In this document: piece by piece, positions 46,935 through 55,088 of the stretch
Numbering within the stretch: the first letter of the stretch is position 1
Layout: each line of letters opens with the position of its first letter
Source of the DNA: DASZVB01 sp035545855
GTDB lineage: Bacteria > Myxococcota_A > Polyangia > Polyangiales > Polyangiaceae
NCBI GenBank assembly: GCA_035545855.1
Contig: DASZXK010000168.1
Location: 1-64,000 of the forward strand
Length of the DNA: 64,000 nucleotides
Reading direction: 5' to 3'
Notes under the pieces: generated by a model
The model's input: only the letters and a program-made list of their open reading frames with translations
Told to the model about the DNA's origin: nothing
Database searches by the model: none
Program-made: the position numbers and the translations under genes

Positions 46935-48197
46935 ATGGCAATCGACTTCGAACACCACCCCGTCGTCGCCCAGACGGCCATGATGATCCAGCAGATGGCG
47001 CAGAGCATGATGCGCCCGGCCGCTCGCGAAGTGGACGAGCACGAGCACACGGACCCGACCGCCTACATCAACTTCATGTGGGACGTCATGAAGAGCGGCG
47101 CGGGCGGCGCGGCCGCGACGCAGTTCACCGGCGGCGGCAAGAAGAACAAGGAGCCGAAGGATCCGAACGCCCCGAAGAAGCCGGGCTTCGGCAACGTCCT
47201 CGGCGCCGTCTCCATCGAGATGATGTCCTGGGGCGACGCGGGCATCTACCTGGCGACGCCGGTCGCGGGTCTCGGCGGCGCGGCCGTCGCGGCCGCCGGC
47301 ACGGACGAGCAGAAGGAGAAGTTCCTTGCCCGCTTCCAGGAGGGCGACAAGCCCATCTGGGGCGCGATGGCGATCACGGAGCCGGGCTGCGGCTCGGACT
47401 CCGCCGCCATCACGACGACGGCCACGAAGGACGGCGATTTCTACGTCCTGAACGGCCACAAGATCTTCGTCACCAGCGGCAAGCGCGCCATCAAGGACAG
47501 CAACGGCTTCGTCGTCGTGTGGGCCACGGTGGACAAGAGCGCCGGTCGCGCCGGCATCAAGTCCTTCGTCGTCGAAGCGGGGACGCCGGGCATGACGCTC
47601 CTCGGCTGCGAGAAGAAGCACGGCATCCGCGCGTCGGACACGGCGCAGATCGTGTTCGAGAACTGCCGCGTGCCGAAGGAGAACCTCCTCGGTAGCCCGG
47701 AAGTGGACCTCAACAAGGGCTTCAAGGGCGTCATGGCGACGTTCGACGCGACGCGCCCCGCGGTCGCCGCGAGCGCCATCGGCATCGGCCGCGCCGCCCT
47801 CGAGTTCGTCAAGGAGGAGCTCGACAAGGCGGGCGTGAAGATCCGCTACGGCATCAACCCGCACAAGCTCACCTCCCGCGAGAGGGACGTGATGGAGATG
47901 GAGGCGAACCTCAAGGCCGCCTGGCTCCTCACGCTCAAGGCCGCGTGGATGAGCGACAACAAGAAGCACAACAACCTCGAAGCGAGCATCTGCAAGGCGA
48001 AGGCCGGTCTCGCCGTCACGCAGATCACGCAGAAGGCGGTGGAGCTCATGGGCCCGCTCGGCTACTCGCGGGACATCCTCCTCGAGAAGTGGATGCGGGA
48101 CGCGAAGATCAACGACATCTTCGAGGGCACGCAGCAGATCAACATGCTGATCATCGCGCGCCGCGTGCTCGGCTACGGCCGCGACCAGCTCAAGTGA
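46935..48197 (+). CDS. Acyl-CoA dehydrogenase with intact active site
   Basis: This 420-residue flavoprotein starts 30 bases after the preceding gene. It has I-T-E-P-G-C-G-S-D for FAD/substrate binding near 153-161 and the catalytic Glu E397 in I-F-E-G-T-Q-Q. An insertion around residues 60-80 is rich in Gly, Lys and Pro (K-K-N-K-E-P-K-D-P-N-A-P-K-K) and is not a usual part of the fold. It should oxidise an acyl-CoA to the enoyl-CoA, passing electrons to electron-transfer flavoprotein; chain length cannot be read. With the degenerate upstream paralogue it could form one mixed oligomer. Confidence 0.92.
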   Translation: MAIDFEHHPVVAQTAMMIQQMAQSMMRPAAREVDEHEHTDPTAYINFMWDVMKSGAGGAAATQFTGGGKKNKEPKDPNAPKKPGFGNVLGAVSIEMMSWGDAGIYLATPVAGLGGAAVAAAGTDEQKEKFLARFQEGDKPIWGAMAITEPGCGSDSAAITTTATKDGDFYVLNGHKIFVTSGKRAIKDSNGFVVVWATVDKSAGRAGIKSFVVEAGTPGMTLLGCEKKHGIRASDTAQIVFENCRVPKENLLGSPEVDLNKGFKGVMATFDATRPAVAASAIGIGRAALEFVKEELDKAGVKIRYGINPHKLTSRERDVMEMEANLKAAWLLTLKAAWMSDNKKHNNLEASICKAKAGLAVTQITQKAVELMGPLGYSRDILLEKWMRDAKINDIFEGTQQINMLIIARRVLGYGRDQLK

Positions 48198-48400
48198 TGG
48201 GTTGACGGGGGGCGCCCTCGGCCCCCCGAAGCTTGCTTCGCCGCAGAACGGCGGGGGACACGTGGGGTTTGGCTACGGGGGCCCTTGGCAGCCCTTGGCC
48301 CCCCCGAGGCTCCTGCGGTCCTCGGCTTCGTCTGCGGTCCTCGGCTTCGTCCGCGGTCCTCAGAGCGCTCCCCGCCGCCCTGACGTAGCGGTGAATCGGC
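48198..48400 (-). repeat. Dispersed modular repeat, copy 4
   Basis: This copy lies directly behind the acyl-CoA dehydrogenase stop codon. It begins like the window's first bases (GGGGGG...CCCCCC followed by GAAGCTT and GCTTCG) and continues with a degenerate GGGGG...CCCCC inverted repeat. Three units of TGCGGTCCTCGGCTTCGTC follow at 19-base spacing (48314, 48333 and a variant at 48352), the longest array seen here. It ends near a GTGAATCGG segment also present in copy 1. About 120 further bases to the next gene show nothing. Confidence 0.85.
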
Positions 48401-48517
48401 GGGATGAAGCTGCTTCTCGCAGAGGCGCCACGGCGCGGGCTTGCGCTGTTTCTGCGTGTGTCAGCGGGGTTGCGCGTCGCGTCGGAGACCGGGCACACTG
48501 CCCGGCCGGAGGACCCA

Positions 48518-49693
48518 ATGAAAGACGCGAAAGTTCCCGGTTCGAAGTCCGCTCTGTTCGTGATCGCGCTCGCAGCGCTCATGCCGGCCTGTGGCGGTAG
48601 TCAGGCCGAGCCCGCGGCGGCGCCTCCTCCGCCCGCGCCGGCGGCGCCCATGCCGCCGCCAGCCGCCGCTCCCGCTCCTGCTCCTGCGCCCGCGCCCGCC
48701 CCGGCCGCAGCGGCGCCCGCTCCCGCTCCCGAACCCGAGAAGAAGCCGGAGATGCATCACGGGATGCACGGGGTCGTGAAGAGCGCGCTCGCCGAGCTCA
48801 CGCTCACGCCGGAGCAGAAGACGCAGGTCGACGCCATCGTCGCCGACATGGACAAGATGGAGGAGAGCCATCACGGCATCGGCAAGCAGCTCATGGGCGA
48901 CGTCGCCGACGGTGTCGCGGCCGGCAAGGTCGACCACAAGAAGACGGACGCCGACATCCAGGCCATGGTGAAGACGCTGAAGGACGGCGCCGCGCAGGCT
49001 CAGGAGAGCATGAACAAGCTCCACAAGATCCTGACGCCCGAGCAGCGGAAGGCGCTCGTCGACAAGATCCTCGCAAAGGCCGGCGAGATGAAGGAGCACA
49101 TGGCGCACATGATGGCCATGCACGGCGACGGCGAGGGCATGCACGAGCACGGCCCCGGCGGTGAGCACGAGCACGGCGGCCCCGGCGGCGAACACGAGCA
49201 CGGCGGCCCCGGTGGCCCCGGCCATGAGCACGAACATGGCGGTCCCGGCGGTCCGGGTGCCGGTCCCGGCGGCCCGGGTGGCCCCGGCGGTCCGGGTGCC
49301 GGTCCCGGCGGCCCCGGCGGTCCCGGCGGCATGGGCATGCACGGCGACATGCACGGGGGGATGATGATGAAGTTCGGCGACGATCTCGGTCTCACTCCCG
49401 AGCAGCGGGAGAAGCTCAAGACGAAGATGGAAGCGGAGATGAAGGCGCGGAAGGCCGCGATGGAAGAGAAGATGACTACGATGGAAAAGCAGAACAAGGC
49501 CATCGGAGACGCCTTCGTCACGGACAAGTTCGACGCGAAGAAGGTCGGCGTCGGCACCCACGCGCCGGACATGATGAAGAAGATGGCGACGATGAAGGTG
49601 AAGTTCGCCGAGGACGTCCTCTCCATCCTGACGCCCGAGCAGCGTGCGAAGTTCGCCGAGCACATCCGCGCGCACGCCGAAGACATGGACTGA
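48518..49693 (+). CDS. Lipoprotein with LTPEQ motifs and His/Gly/Pro repeats
   Basis: This 391-residue lipoprotein starts at ATG 48518 after GGAGG. The lipobox is M-P-A-C with C25, followed by a Pro/Ala stretch (to about 82). It has two helical segments, each carrying two L-T-P-E-Q motifs (about 96, 171, 291, 371), as in Spy/CpxP-type periplasmic chaperones. Between them lies a low-complexity region (about 205-272) of E-H-E-H-G-G-P-G-G-type units with many His, continuing into Gly/Pro. Spy-like proteins bind unfolded or envelope proteins; the His-rich part could bind metal such as nickel, copper or zinc. Met content is also high (M-x-M clusters), fitting metal binding. Function is inferred by pattern only. 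Confidence 0.8.
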   Translation: MKDAKVPGSKSALFVIALAALMPACGGSQAEPAAAPPPPAPAAPMPPPAAAPAPAPAPAPAPAAAAPAPAPEPEKKPEMHHGMHGVVKSALAELTLTPEQKTQVDAIVADMDKMEESHHGIGKQLMGDVADGVAAGKVDHKKTDADIQAMVKTLKDGAAQAQESMNKLHKILTPEQRKALVDKILAKAGEMKEHMAHMMAMHGDGEGMHEHGPGGEHEHGGPGGEHEHGGPGGPGHEHEHGGPGGPGAGPGGPGGPGGPGAGPGGPGGPGGMGMHGDMHGGMMMKFGDDLGLTPEQREKLKTKMEAEMKARKAAMEEKMTTMEKQNKAIGDAFVTDKFDAKKVGVGTHAPDMMKKMATMKVKFAEDVLSILTPEQRAKFAEHIRAHAEDMD

Positions 49694-50193
49694 CGACCGG
49701 GGAGGGGAGGACGTCGTGAGACGCTCGTCTTCGGATGAGCGATCTCTTCGACGTCCTCGCTCTCGACGCTCGCGCAGGCCGCGCTTCGAGCGGCCTGTGC
49801 CGGATTCCTCCGTGACTACGATTTTCTGTTCTCGCCGACGCTCGCCGAACGACCGGTGCCGTCGATGCGCCTCCCGCTCCGCGTGAGCAGCGCGGGGCCT
49901 CCATCCGCGTGCCGGTCACCGGGCGCCATGGGGTCAGCAGCGTTCTGTTTCGGCTCGCGGCCGAGACCGAGGCGAGGCGTCCGGAGGCGTGGTTACGCAG
50001 TGCGCCGAAAGACGCGAGCGCTGCGCGCCGCGAGCGCTGGCGACCGGGTGGATCCCGTCGCTTGACGTGGGCCGGGTGTGCCCGTAATCGTCGCGATTCA
50101 TGGCCAGAATCGTCGTTCGACGCGGGAGGCACATCCCGTTCGGAGGGCGCGGCGTTTCGGGCGTCGACGGACAGCACGAAAGGAACCACGGAA
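49694..50193. other. Intergenic region, no gene seen
   Basis: The 500 bases between the LTPEQ lipoprotein and SCP2 genes contain only short Arg-rich open frames. No RNA gene, repeat copy or convincing promoter pair was found. Confidence 0.55.
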
Positions 50194-50619
50194 ATGGCTG
50201 ATTTTCAGGCGAGCTCTCCCGAGGAGCTGCGAGCGCTGATCGACGGCAGGAGCGACGACGAGATCAACGCGGGCCTCAAGGCCTCCGGCGTGGAGAAGTC
50301 CCTCGACGCGGTGTTCGACGGCATGGTCCAGGCCTTCCTCCCCGAGAAGGCGGGCCAGAACTCCGCCGTCGTCCAGTACGACGTGAACTCCCAGGAGGGG
50401 AAGCACTCCTACCAGCTCAAGGTCGCCGGCGGAAAGTGCACGCTCTCCAAGGGCGCTCCCGACAGCGCCCGGGTGACGCTCACCCTGAGCGCGCCCGACT
50501 TTCTCCGCCTCGTCACCGGCAAGCTCAACGGTCAGACCGCGTTCTTCCAGGGCAAGCTGAAGCTCAGCGGCGACATGATGTTCGCCCAGACGATGCAGAG
50601 CTGGTTCAAGATGACGTGA
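50194..50619 (+). CDS. SCP2 sterol-carrier-type lipid-binding protein
   Basis: This 141-residue protein is an SCP2 domain by itself. Characteristic features are the Y-D-V-N-S and Y-Q-L-K-V strands, G-A-P-D-S-A-R-V-T-L-T-L-S, the A-P-D-F-L-R-L-V-T-G-K helix and the closing F-F-Q-G-K-L-K-L-S-G-D-M segment that lines the hydrophobic cavity. No signal peptide is present, so it is cytosolic and probably carries fatty acyl or similar lipid. The last stretch is conserved with bacterial SCP2 proteins. The gene stands alone, converging with the TRAP receptor gene across a repeat. Confidence 0.9.
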   Translation: MADFQASSPEELRALIDGRSDDEINAGLKASGVEKSLDAVFDGMVQAFLPEKAGQNSAVVQYDVNSQEGKHSYQLKVAGGKCTLSKGAPDSARVTLTLSAPDFLRLVTGKLNGQTAFFQGKLKLSGDMMFAQTMQSWFKMT

Positions 50620-50654
50620 GACTCGGGCTCCGACGTCACTCGGGCCGGGTGGGG

Positions 50655-50765
50655 GGACCGCGTCGAGCGGGATGGTTTGTATACAAACTGTCCGGTTTGC
50701 GCCGAATCCCCCCTCGCGCATGGCCGTCGGTTTGCGCCGAATCCCCCCTTGCGCACGGCCGTCGC
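50655..50765 (-). repeat. Dispersed modular repeat, copy 5, with a 35-base tandem duplication
   Basis: The GTATAC-centred palindrome (50675-50688) is followed by TGTCCGG as in copies 2 and 3. Two tandem units of 35 bases come next (50694-50728 and 50729-50763) starting GGTTTGCGCCGAATC; they differ at two positions (T/C pairs). The units lie between the convergent SCP2 and TRAP receptor genes. Confidence 0.85.
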
Positions 50766-50778
50766 GCCCGAGACGAGG

Positions 50779-51795
50779 TCACTCGACCGTTTCGAATCCG
50801 CGGATCTTGAGGACCTTGTTCACGAGGGCCTTGTCGAAGGTGCCGCGGGCGAGGGACCGGGTGGCCTTCCTCAGGAGCTTCTCCCACTCGTCCCGCTCGG
50901 CCTGGGACATCTTCACGAGCGTCATCTTCTGCAGGAGCCGATCGTAGGCTTCCGCGTCGAGCTTCCGGATGCGGTCGAGCTGCGTTTCGCTCGCGCGCTT
51001 CTGGATGTCCTCGAACGTCTTCATGAGGTCCGCCGGCAGCGCGTCGAGCGCGGCCGTCCGGAACACCATGCCGCCCACGGCGCAGACGGAGACCTGGTCG
51101 CTCACGTGATCCAGGTACGGGGTCCACTGGAGCTGCTCGGCCGCGAGCGCGGGCGCGTTGATCGAGTCCACGCTTCCCGAGCGGAGCGCCGGGAGCACTT
51201 CCATCGGGTCCACCACGACCGGGACGACGTTGCCGATGGAGGCGTAGATCGTCGGGCCCATCGGCTCGTTCCGCCACGTCGCGGGGCGGTGGTTCTTGAG
51301 GTCGTCGGGGCGGTGGATCTCGAACCCCTTGCTGAACTGGCGGACGAGGCCGATGTCGCCCCAGCCGACGACGCGGAACCCCGCGCCCTTCAGGCCGGCT
51401 TCCAGGTCCGGTTGAAGCGCGGAGCGGACCTGGTCGAGCTCGGACCACTTCGTCATCACGCCCGGGAGCTGGAGCACCAGCACGTTCTTGTAGATGTAGG
51501 AGAGACCGACCGAAGTGAGCGCGGCGCCGTCCAGCTGGCCCGTCTTCATCTTGCTCACCATGCCGTCCTCGTTGCCCTGGACGCCGTTGAAGAACATCTG
51601 GACCTCGAGACGGCCCTCCGACTTCTTCGAGAGCGCCTTCTCCCAGACGCCGTACACCTTGCCCCACGAAGAGTTCTTCGGGGCGAGGCTCGCGACGCGG
51701 AGCGTGTGCTCGGCGGCAGAGGCCTGCTTCGGAGCGGCGGCGAGAAGACCGAAACCGAGTGCGGTGAGTGCGGCGAGATGGGTGAGTCGTTTCAT
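50779..51795 (-). CDS. TRAP-type periplasmic solute-binding protein (DctP family)
   Basis: This 338-residue exported protein has a signal peptide (about 1-28, ending A-S-A-A). The mature part matches DctP-type receptors: H-T-L-R-V-A-S start, G-R-L-E-V-Q-M-F, M-K-T-G-Q-L-D-G-A and P-M-G-P-T-I-Y in the domain holding the carboxylate-binding Arg (candidate in W-R-N-E). These receptors hand organic acids to DctQM permeases. No permease genes are adjacent, so it either serves a distant transporter or has become a sensor or carrier. The gene is alone on its strand. Confidence 0.9.
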   Translation of the reverse strand: MKRLTHLAALTALGFGLLAAAPKQASAAEHTLRVASLAPKNSSWGKVYGVWEKALSKKSEGRLEVQMFFNGVQGNEDGMVSKMKTGQLDGAALTSVGLSYIYKNVLVLQLPGVMTKWSELDQVRSALQPDLEAGLKGAGFRVVGWGDIGLVRQFSKGFEIHRPDDLKNHRPATWRNEPMGPTIYASIGNVVPVVVDPMEVLPALRSGSVDSINAPALAAEQLQWTPYLDHVSDQVSVCAVGGMVFRTAALDALPADLMKTFEDIQKRASETQLDRIRKLDAEAYDRLLQKMTLVKMSQAERDEWEKLLRKATRSLARGTFDKALVNKVLKIRGFETVE

Positions 51796-52003
51796 GGCGG
51801 GGGAAATCTGCCCGGTCTCGATGTGGGTGTCGAGCGCTCAATGGGCGGGCAGCCTCGAGTAAGACGTAGCAGAAGCCGCCCTATTCACGTCTTGCACGAA
51901 TGTGTCATTCGTCGCGCGAAACGCACGGCGCGGTGCGGCGAATCGCGGCCGGAAAAGCCGATTCGTGGCCGCCAGAGCCGTCTGCCACCCGTGAAGAGGT
52001 GGT

Positions 52004-53107
52004 CTACGAGGACATCCGCGGCAGATCCGGAAACGCGTCCGCCACGTCGCTGCTGACGACGCGTCCGCCCCGGATGTTCTCCGCTGCGGCTGAACCCGCG
52101 TCCTGGGCCAGGAACGCCTCCGTCCCGAGCCGCGCGAGCTTCCGGACGTAGGGGAGCGTGGCGTTGCAGAGGGCCTGCGTGCTCGTGCGCCCCACGGCGC
52201 CGGGCATGTTCGTCACACAGTAGTGGACGACGTCGTCCACGACGTACGTCGGCTCGTGGTGCGTCGTGGGGCGCGCGGTCTCCACGCATCCGCCCTGGTC
52301 GATGGAGACGTCCACGATGACGGCTCCGGGTTTCATCCGCCGAACCAGGTCCGCCGTCACGATCCGCGGGGCGCGCCGTCCGCGAACGAGCACCGCGCCG
52401 ATGACGAGATCGGCGTTCTGCACGTAGTGGTCCACGGAGTGCGGGTCCGAGTACACGGTCGTGACGTTGGCGGGCATGTGCTCGGAGAGCTCTCTCAGCC
52501 GGTCCAGGTTCACGTCCATCAGCGTCACGTTTGCGCCGAGGCCCGCCGCGACGCGAGCGGCGTTCGCGCCGACCACCCCGCCGCCCAGGACGACGACGTC
52601 CGCCGGCTCCACGCCGGGGACGCCGCCGAGCAGGATGCCGCGGCCGCGCATCGGCTTCTCCAGGTGCTTCGCGCCCTCCTGGATCGACATGCGCCCCGCG
52701 ACCTCGCTCATCGGCGTGAGGAGGGGGAGCCGTCCCGCGGCGTCCGTGAGCGTCTCGTACGCGATCGCGGTGTAGCCGCGAGCGAGGGAACGTTCCGTGA
52801 GGTCTCGGGACCCCGCGAAGTGGAAGTAGCCGAACACCGTGTGCTGCGGACCGAGCCGCTCGAGCTCCACGGGAAGGGGCTCCTTGACCTTCACGATCAG
52901 CGACGCCTTGTCGAACAGCTCCGCCGGATCGTCGACGAGGGTCGCGCCGGCGCGCTCGTACTCGTCGTCCGTGAAGCCGCTGCCCCGGCCCGCTCCGCGC
53001 TCGATGAGCACGGTGTGTCCGTCCCGCTTCAGGAGGTCCGCGCCGACGGGGCGGAGCGCGACTCGATACTCGTCGTCTTTGATCTCGCGAGGGATGCCGA
53101 CAATCAT
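52004..53107 (-). CDS. ald: Alanine dehydrogenase
   Basis: The 367-residue enzyme interconverts L-alanine and pyruvate with NAD. Family marks are M-I-V-G-I-P-R-E-I-K with R15/K-type substrate contacts, V-K-V-K-E-P near 73-78 with catalytic Lys, F-H-F-A-G with catalytic His near 96, the Rossmann G-G-G-V-V-G-A-N-A-A near 175 and D-V-S-I-D-Q-G-G. Length is standard. In spore-forming and developing bacteria the enzyme lets alanine serve as carbon and nitrogen source. It lies 208 bases upstream of the TRAP receptor gene in the same direction; transcription in common is unlikely given that gap. Confidence 0.95.
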   Translation of the reverse strand: MIVGIPREIKDDEYRVALRPVGADLLKRDGHTVLIERGAGRGSGFTDDEYERAGATLVDDPAELFDKASLIVKVKEPLPVELERLGPQHTVFGYFHFAGSRDLTERSLARGYTAIAYETLTDAAGRLPLLTPMSEVAGRMSIQEGAKHLEKPMRGRGILLGGVPGVEPADVVVLGGGVVGANAARVAAGLGANVTLMDVNLDRLRELSEHMPANVTTVYSDPHSVDHYVQNADLVIGAVLVRGRRAPRIVTADLVRRMKPGAVIVDVSIDQGGCVETARPTTHHEPTYVVDDVVHYCVTNMPGAVGRTSTQALCNATLPYVRKLARLGTEAFLAQDAGSAAAENIRGGRVVSSDVADAFPDLPRMSS

Positions 53108-53247
53108 GCGCGTCCTTCTACGATGACCCGGATCGGGGCCGGATGCTCGCCGCTCGTCGAACGGGCTCTTTCGACCTTCGTTCGAGCTGCCGCGTCAGGC
53201 TCTCGCTCGAGAGCTCTGACGCGGCCCCGCTGTCTTTTCTTCTCCGG

Positions 53248-53321
53248 TCGGGGCGGGGAGATTCGAACTCCCGACCTCACGGACCCGAACCGTGCGCGCT
53301 ACCAAACTGCGCTACGCCCCG
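53248..53321 (-). tRNA. tRNA-Pro (CGG)
   Basis: This is a 74-base cloverleaf on the minus strand. Acceptor CGGGGCG pairs with CGCCCCG, the discriminator is A, the anticodon stem CACGG/CCGTG encloses loop TTCGGGT, and the anticodon is CGG (53285-53287 on the plus strand as CCG). The T arm is GAGTTCGAATCTC. CCA is not encoded. The acceptor and loop composition are standard for bacterial tRNA-Pro. Confidence 0.95.
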
Positions 53322-53350
53322 GAGGCATCCAAAGTCGCGATGGGCGCGGG

Positions 53351-53380
53351 AGAATGGTGCCCCGAGGGGGGGTGTGTCAA
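53351..53380 (-). promoter_or_regulatory. Promoter candidate for tRNA-Pro
   Basis: On the minus strand a perfect TTGACA (53375-53380) is followed after 18 bases by CATTCT (53351-53356), leaving a leader of about 20-30 bases before the tRNA. Confidence 0.55.
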
Positions 53381-53453
53381 GCGCGCGCTCGAGGGTCGGG
53401 GCGGCTTGGTTTTTTCACGGCCGCGCCGGGCTTCCGGGCGGGAAATGCGTGGT

Positions 53454-55088
53454 ATGGCTACACCCTCCCTCGGCTCCACCCAGATGGCGCTCGTCACGGA
53501 CTATCTCGTGCTCGGGGGCGGCGTGGCCGGCCTCTCGTTCGCGCTGACGGCCGCCCGTCACGGCGAGGTCACGCTCGTCACCAAGCGCGGCCGGGACGAC
53601 ACCGCGACCCAGTGGGCCCAGGGCGGCGTCTCCGCCGTGCTCTCGCCGGAGGACTCCTTCGAGCGGCACGCGCAGGACACGAGAGAGGCCGGCGCCGGCC
53701 TCTGCCACGACGTGGTCGTGGACCTCTGCGTCCGGGACGCGCCGGACGGGATCCGCTGGCTCATGGACCTCGGCGCCGAGTTCTCGCGTGCGGAGGACGG
53801 CTCGCTCGACCTCGGTCGCGAGGGCGGTCACACGGCGCGCCGGGTCGTCCACGCGGGGGACATCACGGGGCGGGAGATCCAGCGCGTCCTGTCGCGCGCC
53901 GTCGCGGACACGCCGAACATCCGCGTCATCGACTGGCACATGGCGGTCGACCTCATCACGCTGAGCAAGTTCGGCGGCCCCGACTACTGCGTCGGCGCGT
54001 ACCTCCTGGACGAGCAGGGCGGCAAGGTGGAGACGGTCCTCGCGCGGGCGACCGTCCTCGCGACGGGCGGGGCCGGAAAGGCCTACGTCTACACGACGAA
54101 CCCCGACGTCGCGACGGGCGACGGCGTCGCGATGGCGTACCGGGCGGGCGCCGAGATCGCGAACATGGAATTCTACCAGTTCCACCCGACGTGCCTCTAC
54201 CACCCGCAGGCGAAGAACTTCCTCATCAGCGAGGCGCTCCGGGGCGAGGGCGCGGTCCTCCGCCTGCCCTCCGGCGAACCGTTCATGAAGCGCCACCACG
54301 AGATGGCGGATCTCGCGCCGCGAGACGTCGTCGCGCGCGCGATCGACTACGAGATGAAGCGAACGGGCAGCGACAACGTCCTCCTCGACATCACGGGGAA
54401 GAGCCCGGACTTCGTGCGCGAGCGCTTCCCCACGATCTACGCCGAATGCCTCCGGCTCGGCATCGACATCACGCGGGAGCCGATGCCCGTCGTGCCCGCG
54501 GCCCACTACATGTGCGGCGGCGTCACCTCGGACCTCCACGGCCGCACGTCCATCCCCGGCCTCTGGGCGATCGGCGAGACGGCCTGCACGGGGCTCCACG
54601 GCGCGAACCGCCTCGCGTCGAACTCGCTCCTCGAGGGGCTCGTCTTCGGACGACGGGCCGCGAAGAAGCTCGAGGAGGACGCGGGGCAGGGGAAATGGAC
54701 CGCCCCGGAGGTCCCCGACTGGGAGACGGGGTCGGCCGTCCCGAGCCACGAGGCCGTCGTCGTCGCCCACAACTGGGACGAGATCCGGCGCCTCATGTGG
54801 AACTACGTCGGGATCGTCCGGAGCAACAGCCGGCTCCGGCGCGCCGCGCGGCGCGTGGCGCTCCTGGAAGAGGAGATTCGCGAGTACTACTGGAAGCACC
54901 TCGTCACGAGGGATCTCCTCGAGCTCCGGAACATCGCGACCGTCGCGGAGCTCGTGATCGCGTGTGCGGCGAGCCGGCGCGAGAGCCGGGGCCTCCACTA
55001 CACCGTCGACTACCCGAACCTGGACGACTCGTTGCTCTCGGACACGGTGACGAAGCGCGGCGTCCCCCCGCACCTCAGACGCTCGTGA
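53454..55088 (+). CDS. nadB: L-aspartate oxidase
   Basis: The 544-residue flavoenzyme makes iminoaspartate from aspartate, the first step of de novo NAD synthesis. FAD-binding G-G-G-V-A-G-L near 19-25, T-Q-W-A-Q-G-G, G-G-H-x-x-R-R-V-V-H and the E-F-Y-Q-F-H-P-T motif are present; these match NadB and related succinate dehydrogenase flavoproteins, and the S-E-A-L-R-G-E-G-A block fits NadB. ATG 53454 is chosen; ATG 53445 is possible. NadA and NadC are not adjacent. Instead three genes follow, each overlapping the previous by four bases. Confidence 0.94.
   Translation: MATPSLGSTQMALVTDYLVLGGGVAGLSFALTAARHGEVTLVTKRGRDDTATQWAQGGVSAVLSPEDSFERHAQDTREAGAGLCHDVVVDLCVRDAPDGIRWLMDLGAEFSRAEDGSLDLGREGGHTARRVVHAGDITGREIQRVLSRAVADTPNIRVIDWHMAVDLITLSKFGGPDYCVGAYLLDEQGGKVETVLARATVLATGGAGKAYVYTTNPDVATGDGVAMAYRAGAEIANMEFYQFHPTCLYHPQAKNFLISEALRGEGAVLRLPSGEPFMKRHHEMADLAPRDVVARAIDYEMKRTGSDNVLLDITGKSPDFVRERFPTIYAECLRLGIDITREPMPVVPAAHYMCGGVTSDLHGRTSIPGLWAIGETACTGLHGANRLASNSLLEGLVFGRRAAKKLEEDAGQGKWTAPEVPDWETGSAVPSHEAVVVAHNWDEIRRLMWNYVGIVRSNSRLRRAARRVALLEEEIREYYWKHLVTRDLLELRNIATVAELVIACAASRRESRGLHYTVDYPNLDDSLLSDTVTKRGVPPHLRRS

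Noticed and set aside
50694..50763. Possible CRISPR array
   Set aside because: Only two units, immediately adjacent with no spacers, and no cas genes nearby.
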